A DNA stretch of 64,000 nt from Sipunculus nudus (GCA_026874595.1 CM049312.1:32003956-32067955); one strand, 5' to 3'. Counted from the first letter of the stretch, positions 35,540 through 47,990 are shown. Numbers and translations are program-made. The notes: generated by a model from the sequence alone, not told the origin.

Positions 35540-36835
35540 CACCTGAGATTCCAATATTAATGTATGCGGACGATATTATTTTACAAGCTGACACACCTGG
35601 TAATTTGGAGAAATTAATTAATACATTGGATGATTTTTGCACAAAGTGGGGAATGCAGGTTAATCTCAATAAGTCACAAATTGTTATATTTAGAAATAGA
35701 GGTACCCTCGAGAAAGCTGAGAAATGGACATACAAGGGTATAAAACATTAGTGTTGTTAATAATTATAAATATTTGGGTATTAATTTCTCATCAAGACTA
35801 TCATGGAAACATGAGTTCTCTCAGATTAGCCAAAATTCAAATATGAAAGCAGCAATGTTAAAAAATATAGATTCAAAATGTGGCGTACTGCCGGTTTGTG
35901 AAAAATTCAAGTTTTTTGATAAAATTATATTACCGAAATTATTATATGGATCAGACTTTGGGTGTATGATAGACGTGATCAAATTGAAACCGTACAAAAT
36001 ATACCGTTGTGGGTAAAATATACGAGTCGTTGTATAAGGTACTGGTGTAAAATTTTGTATATGTAAGAAAGCAGATTTCCTTATATAACATATAGAATGT
36101 TGAAGCAACTTGATGATATTGGAAAAATTACTTGGGCTTCATACAAAAAACTACAGTTAAATAAATTGGGTTTCGGCTCAATTTGGCTATCTCAAACTAT
36201 TGGTATTTTATAGGTATAGTAGAGCAAAGATTGGAGGATTTTGCCTTACAGGTATGGCATGGAAAAATTGAGCGCAATAGCAAATTTCAAATGTACAATT
36301 CTGTAAAATCACTTTTAGAACCAGAGAAATATTCAGAGTACTTATCACCAAATTTAAGATCTGTTATGGCAAAATTTAGGCTAAGTGACTTTCCAATAGA
36401 AATGGAAGTTGGTAGACATAAAAAGTAAAACCGTTCTGAAAGATGGTGTAAATTTTGTATGACTGAAGGATTAAGACAAATAGAGGATGAATATCATATA
36501 TTGTTTGAATGTCAGGTTTACTAGTCTAAACGATAAAGATCATTCAGGGAAAAATAAAAAAAGCTAAACGACCATATAATTTGATAAACTTGCTTACAAG
36601 TACTACGCCCTCCGAAATGCAAGATTTAGCAATAATTTTGAGATATTTAGCAAATAACAAATATTGGGAGACTATTATCTAGAGTTTATGTATGTGTAAA
36701 CGGTTTAATTGATGAATTTACTCCAGTTATATGGGATGTAATATTGTATATGTGTTTTACATATATATATGCGTGTAAATGATTCTGTAAGGGCTGGTGG
36801 CCCTATCGTTATCAGAATAAAACTTCTTCTTCTAT
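35540..36835 (+). pseudogene. Non-LTR retrotransposon (LINE) RT fragment, 5'-truncated
   Basis: Starts abruptly at the RT catalytic box (MYADDIILQADT, 35560) and continues through the thumb region (NLNKSQIVIF; NYKYLGINFS after a frameshift near 35750). It reaches a C-terminal Cys/His motif (WCKFCMTEGLR..DEYHILFEC, 36440-36515). The coding part is broken by frameshifts and stops at about 35751, 36016 and 36428. The 3' UTR ends near 36813-36835 with CAGAATAAAACTTCTTCTTC, a short CTT-repeat tail. 5' truncation is typical of LINE insertion. Clade was not determined. Confidence 0.75.
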
Positions 36836-37039
36836 GTTTTTGCATATAATGTCAGATTTGTTAACAAATATCTCTGGTAAACCTCTGCAGGCTGCCACCA
36901 GCGTCAGATTTGCATCAGCTTTATATTAATATGGACTATTCAACTTCTTTGTGATTCAGACATATATGGGGCGCCAATTATAATGACTTACTTTTGTAAG
37001 CAGAAAGAAAGACTAATACTTTAGGTTCATATTATAAAG

Positions 37040-37975
37040 GATAGATTAAAAAATGTACATTTTGCCAATCCAATAGTCTTTAGAAATAGGTCACAGTGAC
37101 CTTATTTGGGCTTTCAAAAAAGGTTCTACCAGGAACTCTCAAGATGCTAAGATAGAAGAATGTAGGTCACAGTGACATTGTTACAGGCTTTCAAAAAAAA
37201 TTACGTGAGCCTCCCTGGATCTTAATCAGATTAGAAGATCCTAGGTCCAACTGTTAACAATAATGCGAATCTGCCCTATAGGGTGCTCAAATCATGTTCT
37301 TTCACATATCTTGCAGAATATAAGTCACTATAACCTAATTGCAGGTTTCCATGGAGATTTGCCCAGGATTTCCTTGTGTGTTACGTTAGAAGATTCTAGG
37401 GCCAGCGGTTACAAATCAATAGGTGTTCAAATTCATGATTTCGGCTAGTAGTTTGCAAAATATATGTTATCATTACCTAATTTCAGGTTTACAAGGAGAT
37501 TTGCCCGAGACATCCCTGGATGAACAGCTTTAAGTTTCTAGGTCTAACGGTTAAAGTTTGTTCCCTAATAACGGACGGACTGCTTGATTTGAAGGTTTAA
37601 AAATAGAGGGAAAAAAATACGTAAAAATTGGAAAAAATACAGATGGTGCCAGAAAATGACGAAACACTCCATGATCAGTATGAATAGAAAGAATCATTAG
37701 TTATTGAGATACTGGGGCTTTTGTTTTAAATTTATAATTATTCTAGGGGTACTTTTAAGCCCAATAGCTCGCAGGATATCATCGCAGTGACCTATTTTCA
37801 GGTTTCCAAGGAGATCTTTTGTGAGATTTCAGTTAGAAGTTCAAGGTCCAGCGGTTACGATTTGTGCCTTGTTAACGGACGACCGGACGGCACGCTGGCC
37901 GCCATGCCGGCCGGACGATGGACGTAAGACGGACAAAGAGTGATCGCTATAACTCAGTGGACTCTCAGCAAAAAA
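37040..37975 (+). mobile_element. Pearl/HINE-like element with ~147-bp core repeats
   Basis: Imperfect units with GTCACAGTGACC-type starts and AGGTTTCCA(T/A)GGAGAT recur at about 147-bp steps (around 37169, 37318, 37463, 37776). ACGG-type tracts follow (37570-37580; 37870-37935), then a right flank containing ATAACTCAGTGGACTCTCAGC and an A-run (ends near 37978). The left end is unclear. A terminus-like ACGAGTGACCTATGGGCC...GCTCAGTTAA at 34827 would fit, if the LINE fragment inserted within the element. Confidence 0.5.
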
Positions 37976-38029
37976 AAAGGGAACAAAACTCGAAATGATC
38001 TTTACTCAAGGACGGTGTAAATAACCCGG

Positions 38030-38335
38030 CTGCAATACGCATTTTACGCAGCGGTTATACACCGCGGTCGAAGCAGGTCTAACCAAGACCGCTGCTTTGA
38101 ATAGCAAGGTTCTGTAATTCTCACCACCAGGGTTGGCACAGAGAAAAGAATTGTAATCACACCAATGAGAGCATAGTATTGCATGTGCATCCAGCTCTAA
38201 ATTTTTAACATGTGACATGCACAGGCTCTCGTCTATCTGATTCGCAGGTTCTGGCACAGAGCCAAGCATTAGACCAACGAGAGAATGTCTCGGTGTAATC
38301 AGACCAACGAGCCGGTGTCGCACGTTTAATATTTA
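38030..38335. repeat. Fold-back interspersed repeat, copy 2
   Basis: Shares CGCAGCGGTTA, AAAGAATTGTAATCA, CAATGAGAGC, CATCCAGCTC and TCTGGCACAGAGCCAAG with the repeats at 11285-11650 and 56860-57115. The CCAATGAGAG / CTCTCATTGG motif occurs in both orientations among the copies. Confidence 0.55.
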
Positions 38336-38604
38336 TACTTCTCAAATACACTTACTAAAATACTCTTAAAAACCTCATTTATAGCGTTTCGTTTAAATCA
38401 GCTACCGTGACAACATATATGTCGAGATATATTGTCTGACTGTATATTACGATTAGTTCTCTGCGCAACGAAGCTGATTATCTGAGTTGTTCGGTTCGTC
38501 TTATAACCATGATAATCTTAAAATGAAAACCTATGATTCGATATCATGTGTGACCATGCAATTACCATGGTTCCATTAATATATTAAAGAAAACAGGATT
38601 TTTT

Positions 38605-39065
38605 TTTATCAAAGGTGACCCTCATTTGCCAATTAGAATTTAAAATACAGGATAAGACTCTACTGATATGGTTTCATTTGAAGAACAGATTCATAAAAAC
38701 TTAGGTCTAGACACAATGTGGACCAAGGAATTATTATTTTCAATTATAGCTGCGCTAATTTGAATATTAAAGTTGAAAATGCGAACTAAACATTTGTTAA
38801 TATGGTTTCATTTGAATCTTTGACCTTGAAAACCTAGGAGTAGGCATTATGTAAGGCTAATTTTCATGGTAAGTTCATGAGATATGGGAGAAAGAACCCT
38901 TAACAGCGGTGGCCCTTATTTGCATACTGAAATTAAATATACGAAATAACCGTTGTTATATGATTTCATCATTGACCAATAAGCGTAAGTGTAGACACAT
39001 ATTTGACAATCTGTCATGGCTAGTTGTCCATATATTAAATAAAGAATTTTCATCAATTGCGGCCC
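38605..39065 (+). repeat. Interrupted ~150-bp tandem repeat, left part
   Basis: Units share ATATGGTTTCATTTGAA, TTGACC..AAAACCTAGG and GTGGACC-type text (38670, 38800, 38955). A further unit, with ATATGGTTTCATTTGAATCT, lies beyond the next element at 40340-40470, suggesting one array was split by an insertion. Confidence 0.5.
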
Positions 39066-39067
39066 TA

Positions 39068-40277
39068 ATTGTATCCGCCAAAACAAAGATTTGCGGAAAC
39101 TATGTTTTTGGACGGGTTCCGCCGCCGCCGCCGCCGCCGTATTCGTTTCCGGAGAAATTCTCTGAGACTACTGGACCGGTTTTTCCGAAACTTACACCAA
39201 TTATCGGGTCACATGTGAACTGGTGCCTAACCATTTAACGTTAACTTCTGACCTTTCCTCTCTCCAGTGCGTCCATCTGTGCGTCTGTTTTGACATATTA
39301 ACCCATAAATCTTCGGACTCGTTCGACCAATCAGAACAAAAATTTTTTCACAAATGTAGCCCTTGGACAGCTTTATAACATACACAAAAATTGTGGCGCC
39401 ACCTGCAGGACAAAACATTTGCACAAATGAAGCCATTGGATAGCTTTATAATATACACAAAAATGGTGGCGCCACCTACAACTATATTTGCACAGCGTCC
39501 ATCTGTTCGTTTGCTTTGGGTTTAAATCACTCATATCTCGGCAGTGGTTTGAATTATTCACCAGAAATTCGAAGCATGCGTATATATCCTGGATAGCTTT
39601 CTTGATTTTATGACAGGTTGCGCCACCTTCATTCACTTTCACGCTGCAGACATCTATGCTAATATCTCCGGACTAGTTTGACGTATCTTCCTGAAAATTT
39701 GCATGTGTTTAGATCTTACATAGCTCTTTATGGTACAAGAAACTTGTGGCGCCACCTGCAACCATTTTTGTACAGCGTCCATCTGTGCGTTTGCCTTGGG
39801 TTAAAATCACTCATATCTCGGCAGTGGTTTGACTTATTCACCTAAAAGTTGGCATGCGTATACATCCTGGGTAGCTTTCTTGATTTTAAATCAGGTGGCG
39901 CCACCTACATTCACGTTCATGCTGCAGACATCCATGCTAATATCTCCGGACGTATCTTCCTTAAGTTTTGCATGTGTTTAGATCTCACATAGCTCCTTAT
40001 CATCAGTCGCCACCTGCAACCTTTTTTTCGCACAGCGTCCATCGGTTTGTCTGCTGTGGGATAAAATCACCCATATCTCAGCCATGGTGTGACTTATCCA
40101 CCTAAAATTTTGCATGTGTATACATCTTGGATAGTTTCTCGTTCAAATAACAGGTGGCGCAACCTACAATCATGTTCACATGACAGACATCCATGGTAAT
40201 ATGTTACACATCTATTTCCCCTTGCCACTCAATCCATGCCTCACTTCACCCGTTATACACTGATTTTGGCGGATACA
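39068..40277 (-). mobile_element. Tandem-repeat element with GGTGGCGCCACC cores, reverse orientation
   Basis: Bounded by inverted repeats TGTATCCGCCAAAA (39069) and TTTTGGCGGATACA (40264). Inside are units of about 262-287 bp marked by GCGTCCATCTG or variants (39486, 39773, 40035), each with CTCATATCTCGG and a GGTGGCGCCACC-type palindrome. The unit is homologous to the reverse complement of the core of 1691-3100: compare GCTTTGGGTTTAAATCACTC with its counterpart there. A (CCG)n tract lies at 39120-39138. Confidence 0.5.
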
Positions 40278-40893
40278 CGTAGTCTCTTGTCGACTACCCG
40301 TATTCTAGTTTTAAACTTTAAAACACGAACTAAGCCATCGAGAATATGGTTTCATTTGAATCTTTGACCCTAAAAGCCTAGGTCTAGACATATTGGTTGA
40401 CCAATTATCATTGTTAGTCATGGACCGTGGTTGTTTGCATATTACAAAAAAATACACAAGGTCGTCGTGAGAAAAACCAATCATTAACGTATAAGTAGAC
40501 CCCTACCATCACAAAATTTTTGAAAAACTTGTACTTTAAACAATTCATGGGTAGCATCTACTGGCAAAATGACTGCCAATAAATATTGGGGCGAAAAAGT
40601 ATAAGGAGGCCGTTCTTAAAGGATTGTTTTGCCCCGGCGGGATGCGCGCTCGACTGAGTGATATTTTAGTTTTCCATGTTTCCTCAGTCACATATCTACC
40701 ATATACATATAAAACACAACGTTCTTGTTTAGAAATAAAAAAAAAAGAAGAATCAAATAACTATGTCAACGGTCCAGTTCTAAAGAGTTATCAAAGAATT
40801 AAATGATAAAATCAACAAAACTTACGGGGTGGGGGTTCAGTACCTTTAAACTTTATTTATTTATTTTACATGGATTGTACAAATGGTAATTAT

Positions 40894-41301
40894 TAGAGGT
40901 AGGAATTGGTTTTAAAATCGTTATCGTTGATCGAAAAATAAAAAAATCAGTTCATCGATTATTAATCGATTATTTTATGTATATTGTACTTATCTTGAAA
41001 TCTGCAGGATAGTAGTACTTAAGATATTGACCCCAGTAAATAGTCTGACATGTACATCCATATTCATGATGAAACTATCGATCCATTCGCATCAAAGGTC
41101 GGCTTGCCGTGGGACGATTATTGGCTGAGCAAGGTTCCGTTTTGATGCTGTACGTTACTTTGTATTCGTTTATCTCTGACATGATTAGATTCTTTGCATT
41201 TATATACATAATAAATTTTTAATCGATAATGCAAAAAATGCAATCGATTTTGAAAGAAAGCGACCAATCATCGATTTAATCGACTAATCGGCACACCACT
41301 A
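40894..41301. mobile_element. hAT-like MITE, 408 bp
   Basis: Ends TAGAGGTAGG and, reversed, TAGTGGTGTG. Flanking octamers GTAATTAT (40886-40893) and GTTATTAT (41302-41309) match at 7 of 8. The interior is rich in ATCGAT, as in the TAGTGGTGGG family at 3409 and 17573. No coding sequence. Confidence 0.65.
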
Positions 41302-41469
41302 GTTATTATAACTAATACTAGGCATTCTGCACGGTTTAGGTGGTTACTTTCGGTAATGTCTAGGGGTAGAAAAAAAAAACAAAAAAACAGGAGACCCCGT
41401 AGAAAACCACAGGCCTTGAACCCACTGTCATATACCCACGCCGGGGATCAAACCTGAGAAGAGAGCCTT

Positions 41470-41625
41470 TTATCTCTCAACTGCATGCCCAGGCCCTTAC
41501 CCCTCGAATGCATGTCCAGGTCCTTTCCCCTTGACTGTCCAGGCCCTTATATCTCGACTACATGTCCAGGCCCTTACCCCCCGGCTGTATGTTCAGGACT
41601 TTACCACTCGACTGCATGTCGAAAA
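41470..41625 (+). repeat. ~32-bp minisatellite, five or six copies
   Basis: Variants of CTCGACTGCATGTCCAGGCC followed by CTTACCC. A tRNA B-box-like GGGGATCAAACC just upstream (41443-41454, minus sense) suggests a decayed SINE beside it. Confidence 0.7.
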
Positions 41626-41639
41626 ATGGCCGCCGGTCG

Positions 41640-43100
41640 TAATCGAAAAAGGTTGACTAAAGGTAATCTGATTTGTAGTTATGGACAATCTCAATCATAA
41701 ATGATTTAAATTAATGAATAAATGGTTAAATAATCTCGATTATCTTCCTTCATAGTTTTCTTTCTACAAAGAAATCCACCCTTAATCCACTATTCACCTG
41801 CATGCATATTGGATTCCGGCTTACTCTGAATACACATATTGAAGAATGAAGGTAATCTCTGCTAAGAAAGGTTCTTATAACGCCATTGTGAATGATGCAC
41901 AAGCTTTTAATCTAGAGGCTATTAGTACACTAGGTACTTGAGGCCAAGTTGACATATAGAAAAAACATGTAACAGAGAAGGGATGATTTGACATCAAATG
42001 GGTCCCCAGTTGTTGTAAGTGAGAGCATATGATACAACGCAATATTTTTTCATTAACTGAACTCTGTTTTGTCTGAATTGAACCCAGATGTCTTTTCTGG
42101 AAGTGTTTCGATTACGACAAGCGGCCATTTTTGCACCCCTCATGTTATAAACACGTTGATATGAAAAGGACAACCTGAACCACGAGGAATTGGTCCGTTT
42201 GGGTAATTTTTATAAGGTTCAAGGGATTTTGTATATTTGACAGACGTCAGATTTATCGGATGAACCCCCTAAACATTCTTTTGCTTTACGTCAGTTAAGC
42301 ATCGAATGGTTCGTTCAACACCAACGGGGACTTAAATAATTTTTTTTTCTGTGAAATTTTATTGTATAAGATATTAAATAGATTTTTTCGAGATATTATC
42401 TCGAGATCTCGAGATAAATTATTTTTCCCCTTGTGCCCTTATTATTTTTGTTGCGAAATTCTATGTCGAGATCTCGAGATATTATGTCGATGTTTTTCTC
42501 GAGATATCGGCATATGTTTTTCCGTGTCCTAATTCAGCCACCGTACAATGGGTAAGAAAGCTCCTTGCTGTTCTGCTGATAGTAGATTTCCTTGTTAGCC
42601 TCTACAGAACGGATTATATACGGTCAGATAACTGCTAAGGAACTCATTTCGACAATGGATATGGATTCAAATGACCCAAAACAAGTATTTTGCTTCCACT
42701 TTGTCGACCAACAGGCAGATCTCCTTTATGCAAGGTTTTTTCCTACTTGATTCCGCCACTTGCATGCATTTCCTTTCACGTGACACTTATCTTATTCCAA
42801 GCCCGGTCTATCAGGCGGTGACATGAGTTGTTTTGCCAAAGTCCTGCCTCTTCCGCTTTTATTATTTGGATGGAATATAAAATCCAATTAATCGAGGAAT
42901 TTCATGAGAGAAATATATCGTGCCGCAATGATGATAATTTAATTAACAAAAAAGGTATTGGTTGAAGACAGGAGATAATCCACCATTAGTCCAGCTTTTA
43001 AACTGCATATTTAGAAAATATAGAAAAAATATATAAATAAATAATTAATAAAAATAGAAAGAAACATGAAACTGCGCAAACTTGTTGTTAAGACCATATT
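41640..43100. other. No gene; ATCTCGAGAT palindromes
   Basis: Non-coding. Between 42388 and 42507 the sequence repeats TCGAGATCTCGAGATA-type palindromes; the one at 42396-42417 is perfect over 22 bp. No 5' LTR for the following gypsy element was found. Confidence 0.5.
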
Positions 43101-43109
43101 CAAAATTTT

Positions 43110-44260
43110 ATGGAGCAAAGCGGTATTCACTCTATCTTGGTCAAAGTCGAAGATGTCCGCCTAATTAAAAAAAATATCAATAAATCCGGTTATATTTTTC
43201 TTGAACAGTTGACAAAGGAACAGTTGTTGCGTTTGGGACAACACTAAGGGCTAGGTGAGAAAAAAGATTGAGAAAGCCTGATATCATTGCTAAAATCATG
43301 CAAGATCTAGTTAGCAAAGTTTTAATTGAAGAGAGTGAAGCGGAAATATAAAAAAATGACAGCCTTGCTATGCAGTTGGAATTTAAAAAGTTAAAAATGC
43401 AACATGAGCTAGCATTAAAACAGTTAGAATTAGAAAAACTAAGAGAAGAGAGGGACGAACATGAAAGGTTAGAAAGAGAGACTAGAAAAAAGAAAAAGAA
43501 ATTGAGTTAAAACGATTGGATTTAGAAAGACTTAAATTAGAACACAGTCTAAATGCTGCCCCAACTCACAGGTTAGATGTTACTAAACACATTAGACTTG
43601 TCCGACCTTTTCAAGAAAAAAAGGTTGTTAAATATTTTTTGCATTTTGAGAAGGTAGCTGAAAATTTAAAATGGCCTTAGGAAAATTGGACTATGCTATT
43701 ACAAAGTGTATTGACTGGCAAGGCCAGAGAAAAGGTAATGAGTTAGTTTCGGAGGCTTACCGCCAGAAATTCAGAAATTGGTAAAAGCGCAAAAATCAGA
43801 CCTTCGTAGACTTTTCTAGGACAAAAGAGCATTTTTTTATCGCTGGTGTTGTTCTAAAAATATAATGAAAGATTATGACAATTTGCGCCAGTTGATTTTG
43901 CTTGAAGAATTTAAGCGCTGCATTAACGCAGATGTTAAAACTTTTCTAGATGAGAAAAGTCCTGAAACACTTGACATTGCTGCTTAATTAGCTGGTGATT
44001 ATTCATTGACACACAAAATGTCCTTTACTAGCAAATCAAACCAGTCATTCACAAGAATGTAAATCAGTATGGTCAAAAGAAGTTTAAAGCGCAGTCACCC
44101 AGTACTATTAGTCCTGATAGTTCAGCAAAATCCGTTGCTACACCTTAGTCCACGTCCACTGTGTCTGAATCTAATAAAAGGGCAGTAATTTTCAAAGAAA
44201 TCTGTGATTACTGCAAAAAGGAATGTCATCTAAAATCTGACTACTGAAAACTTGCAAATA
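43110..44260 (+). pseudogene. Gag of the Gmr1-like element (broken)
   Basis: The ATG at 43110 opens 45 codons (MEQSGIHS... to LTKEQLLRLGQH) before a stop at 43245. Further frames continue with a long Glu/Leu/Lys-rich coiled coil (43370-43560), then a helical capsid-like region (43570-44040) with HFEKVAENLKWP and later LILLEEFKRCINAD. A zinc knuckle reads CDYCKKECHLKSDY (44202-44243), where the fourth metal ligand, normally Cys, is Tyr. The capsid region is the part expected to be SCAN-like. Multiple in-frame stops mean no product. Confidence 0.65.
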
Positions 44261-44298
44261 AACCAAAGGGTTAAACTTCTGGTTTTGTTTCAAAATCT

Positions 44299-44700
44299 AT
44301 GCATATCATGGTACAAGAGCCAGGCTCTTTTCATGTAAATAAGGGGTATAACTCCTTTATTGACTCTAAAAAAGAGTTTGATGATACGGAGGCCAACGTG
44401 CCGACTAAATTCAAAGAAGAATCCGTAGCTTGCGGGGATAAAACCTCATTTGATTCCTGCGAGGAATTTAATAAGGCTAGGTCCTTTCAAGACTCCTGCG
44501 AGGAGAATCCAATAAATAAGGCTTAGTTCTTTTATGACTCTTGCAAGAGTATTTAAAATGAGGCCAGGTCCTCTTATGACAAACAGAAGTTTGTTTCTGC
44601 TAAGGAAAATTCCTCTGCTGACTCCCATGAGGAGTTTGATTGTAATAAGGATGTAGATTCCTTTAATGACTCTGAAAAAGAGTTTATGACTGACACTGTC
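44299..44700 (+). pseudogene. Acidic repeat linker between Gag and protease
   Basis: A Ser/Asp/Glu-rich stretch made of imperfect repeats of about 17-22 residues built around F-x-DSxxEEFxxxxS (for example FIDSKKEFDD, FDSCEEFNKARS, FQDSCEEN, ADSHEEFD, FNDSEKEF). A stop at 44524 and frame changes interrupt it. The repeat suggests a disordered, expandable linker in the original polyprotein. Confidence 0.5.
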
Positions 44701-44799
44701 AGTGTCAGTTCTTTGTTTGATGAAACTGAGGTAGTAGATTCCTCTCCTGAATCTGAAATGGAGTTATTTGAGCCATTCTTACATGATGGTTTTGTATCA

Positions 44800-45210
44800 C
44801 TTTCAAATGATTTTCTAGATTCTACCCCTATTAGAATTTTGAGGGACACTGGTTCAGGCCAAACTCTCATGTTAGCAAACACTTAGCAGCCATTTTCTAA
44901 TAGGTCTTTTACTGGTGCACATGCACTTGTTAATGGTGTGTTTTCAGACAAGCACAATTCAGTTCCGCTTCACAGTATACATTTAAAGTCAGATTTGATT
45001 TCTGGAAATATTACTGTGGGCATAAGAACTACTTTACCCTTTAAGGGAATTCAGTTGCTGCTAGGCAATGATATTGCAGGTGACAAAGTACAGCCTGTAC
45101 CAATAGTGACAGAAAAGCCGTCACGTGATCAGGATCCTGATCCTGAAAGTCATGAAATTCGTGGTTTATATCCTTCATGTGCTGTAACTAGATCTATGGT
45201 CAAGAAATAA
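44800..45210 (+). pseudogene. Aspartic protease of the Gmr1-like element
   Basis: Motif ILRDTGSGQTLML carries the catalytic D-T-G (44845-44853). A hydrophobic GIQLLLGNDIAGDKV segment about 65 residues later fits the second conserved protease block. A stop at 44884 separates them, so the domain is broken although the active-site triplet survives. The reading frame then runs to 45210 as a linker toward integrase. Confidence 0.7.
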
Positions 45211-45414
45211 ACACATGAGGATAATGGTCCAGATAATAACACTCTGGGAGTCACTAGTGACTCGTCTAACCATTCGCCCGAACAGGATGCAACATTTTCA
45301 AGGTCAGAACTTATCGCGGAACAGCATAAGGACCCTGATATTTCATGTTTGTTTCCCAGGGCAGATTCTAAAGATGAACTGTAACAGAACCAGTTTGTTT
45401 CTATGTTAAAAATG

Positions 45415-46480
45415 GAGTGCTTATGCGTAAATGGGAACCACCTGATGTATACGCTGATGATGAGTGGGCCATCAAACATCAAACAGTAATGCCCAAAAGC
45501 TATCGCAATGAAATTCTAAGCATGGCACATGAGGCTCCTTTGTCTGTCTTTGTCTGGTAGGCAAGCCGAATCAGAATCCTCCTAAAGCCCCACTGAGGCC
45601 TGTTCCTGCTTTCGAGGCACCATTTAGTAGGATTATTGTAGACTGTGTTGGACCACTGCCCAAAACAAAATCTGGACATGAATACTTGCTAACAATTATG
45701 TGCGCATCTACCAGATTCCCTGAGACAATACCATTGCGCAAATTTAATGCCTAAAGTGTTGTCAAGGCTCTGACCATGTTTTATCTTGATTACCAAAATC
45801 CGTTTAGTCTGACCAAGGGTCTAATTTTGTGTCTGGCTTATTCCAGCAAGTTATGCTTGAGCTAGGTATAAAACAGTACAGCTCTTCGCCATACTATACT
45901 GAAAGTCAAGGCACCTTCGAGCGTTTTCACCAGACATTAAAAGCATGATTAGGACTTATTGTTATGACACACAGAAAGACTGGAATGAAGGAATCCACCT
46001 ATTGCTGTTTGCTGTCAGATAATCATTTCAAGAGTCCTTGGGTTTCAGTCCCTTTGAACTAGTTTTTGGACACCTAGTTCGCGGTCCATTAAAACTGCTT
46101 AAAGCATTAAAACTGCATTAAAACTGCTTACTGTGAAAATCCTGATTCTCTTAGTTTATTGCGTTATTTCTCAGACTTTCGCACTAACTACAAAAATGCT
46201 TGTGAGATTGCAAAGTCTAATCTAAAATCTGCACGAAGAAAAATGAAAAAAAGTATGACAAGTTTAATGTAAATAGGACGTTTGAGCCTGGTGAAAAGGT
46301 CCTTGCCTTACTACCTATCCCTGGCAGACCTCTGCAAGCTAGGTATTTTGGTCCTTACATTGCTGACAAGAAAGTCAGTGATTTAAATTACATACTGTTG
46401 ACACTAGATAGGCGTAAGAAAAAAAACAACTGTGCCATGTTAACATGTTGAAACCATATTATGACAGAAATAGCACATCA
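45415..46480 (+). pseudogene. Integrase of the Gmr1-like element (upstream of RT)
   Basis: A remnant of the zinc-binding end (PKSYRNEILSMAHEAPLS) runs into a deletion at about 45545-45560, removing the HHCC region. The core follows: RIIVDCVGPLPKTKSGHEYL (first catalytic Asp), then decayed sequence through the second-Asp and Glu regions to about 46110. The C-terminal part has the GPY-type motif ARYFGPYIADKKVSD and NMLKPYYDR. This places integrase unambiguously between protease and RT. Several stops and frameshifts make it inactive. Confidence 0.75.
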
Positions 46481-46489
46481 GATGTTGTA

Positions 46490-47500
46490 CATAATGTTAC
46501 TGCTGAAAATTGTGTAAACACTGACCCTGACCCAGTTAAAGTAGATACTGATTGTAAGTGTGATGTAGACATTCAGTGTGGAACAGTACCACTAAAAAAC
46601 TCAGACGCGCTTAACAGCCTGGATGCCAAACTGTCACACCTTACTGCACAACAACAACAAGACTTCAAGAACCTGCTGTGGAATAATGAACATTTGTTTA
46701 GTGACATTCCAACGCGAACTAACATATTGTGCCATGACGTCGATGCTGGCGAGGCAAGCGCAGTAAAGCAGCATCCTTATAGACTGAATTCAGTAAAGCA
46801 AAAGTATCTACAAGATGAGGTTCAATATTTGCTAGACAATGATTTTATTGAACCTAGTAACAGTAACTGGAGTTCACCATGTATTCTTGTGCCATGTATT
46901 CTTGATATCGTATGTGGACAGATTATCGAAAACTGAACTCTGTCATCAAGACAGACACGTTCCCGATTGCGAGGATCGATGATTGTATTGATAGAGTCGG
47001 TAGCTCCAGATATGTCTTCAAGTTTGACTTTCTAAAAGGATTCTGGCAAGTTCCGCTGACAGAACGAGCGAAAGAAGTGTCCGCATTTGTGACGCCGCAG
47101 GGACTGTACCAGTATAAAGTTATGCCGTTTGGCATGAAGATCTCGCCAGCCACGTTCCAGCGTCTCATCCATATGGTTGTAAAGGACATACAGGGCGCAT
47201 ATATTGATGACCTTATCGTGTACAGCCACACCTGGGAGAAACATCTGCAAATTCTTCTCGACCTATTCGAAAGACTCAGTGAAGCACGTCTGGCCATCAA
47301 CTCAGTAAAATCTGAGTTTTGTCATGCACAAGTGACATTTTTGGGTCATATTGTAGGGCAGGGTCAAGTAAAACCTGTTGATGCTAAAATAATGGAATTT
47401 TCTGCATTTCCTAGACCAGAAAACAAGAAGCAAATAATGCGTTTTCTTGGTATGGTTTGATACTACAGGAAGTTTTGTCCAAATTTTTCGTCTGTAGCTG
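46490..47500 (+). pseudogene. Reverse transcriptase of the Gmr1-like element
   Basis: Begins with a linker and the QHPYRLNSVKQKYLQDEV entry motif, then FIEPSNSNWSSPCIL. A small local duplication of CCATGTATTCTTG near 46877-46903 shifts the frame. After that TDYRKLNSV, KFDFLKGFWQVPL, FVTPQGLYQYKVMPFGM and the catalytic YIDD (47200-47211) follow intact. The thumb region continues (FLGHIVGQGQVKP). A stop at 47458 ends the longest open part. Confidence 0.85.
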
Positions 47501-47639
47501 AATCTTTGATTAATTTGTTAAAGAAGAAACAAAAGTTTGTATGGAATGTTCAGTGTGAAAATGTATTTCAGAATTTGAAAGCAATTCTTCAGTTCACCAG
47601 TTTTAGCAGCTCCAGACTTTTTTAGTACCTTTTAAGTTA

Positions 47640-47990
47640 GCTGTAGATGCTATTGATACTGCTGCTGGTGCTGTGTTGTTACAAGAAGGCAATGATGGCA
47701 TAGATCATCCAATTTGTTATTTCTCAAGAAAGTTTAATGCAAACCAGACAAACTACTCCACTATTGAAAAAGAATGTTTGGCTTTGATTTTGGCATTGCA
47801 ACATTTTGAAGTTTATATTACTTCATCAGTCAAGCCTATCATTGTCTTCAGTAATCACAATCCCCTCACGTTCAAGTTGAAGTGTAAATTCAAAGATTGT
47901 TGAGATGGAGTTTGTTTTTACAGGATTACAATCTTAAAATCAGACACATTAATGGACAATGTACTTGCTGATTGCTTATCGAGATGTTTA
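47640..47990 (+). pseudogene. RNase H of the Gmr1-like element
   Basis: Contains LAVDAIDTAAGAVLLQEG (first Asp region), YSTIEKECLALILALQHFE (Glu) and VFSNHNPLTF, where the catalytic Asp of the usual (S/T)DHxPL motif is Asn. It is followed by a short decayed segment reading close to the usual LADCLSR end. A small deletion and frame changes occur after 47903. It is inactive. Confidence 0.75.

Noticed and set aside
42000-43100. 5' LTR of the Gmr1-like element
   Set aside because: No similarity to the 48-kb or 63-kb LTRs was seen upstream of Gag.
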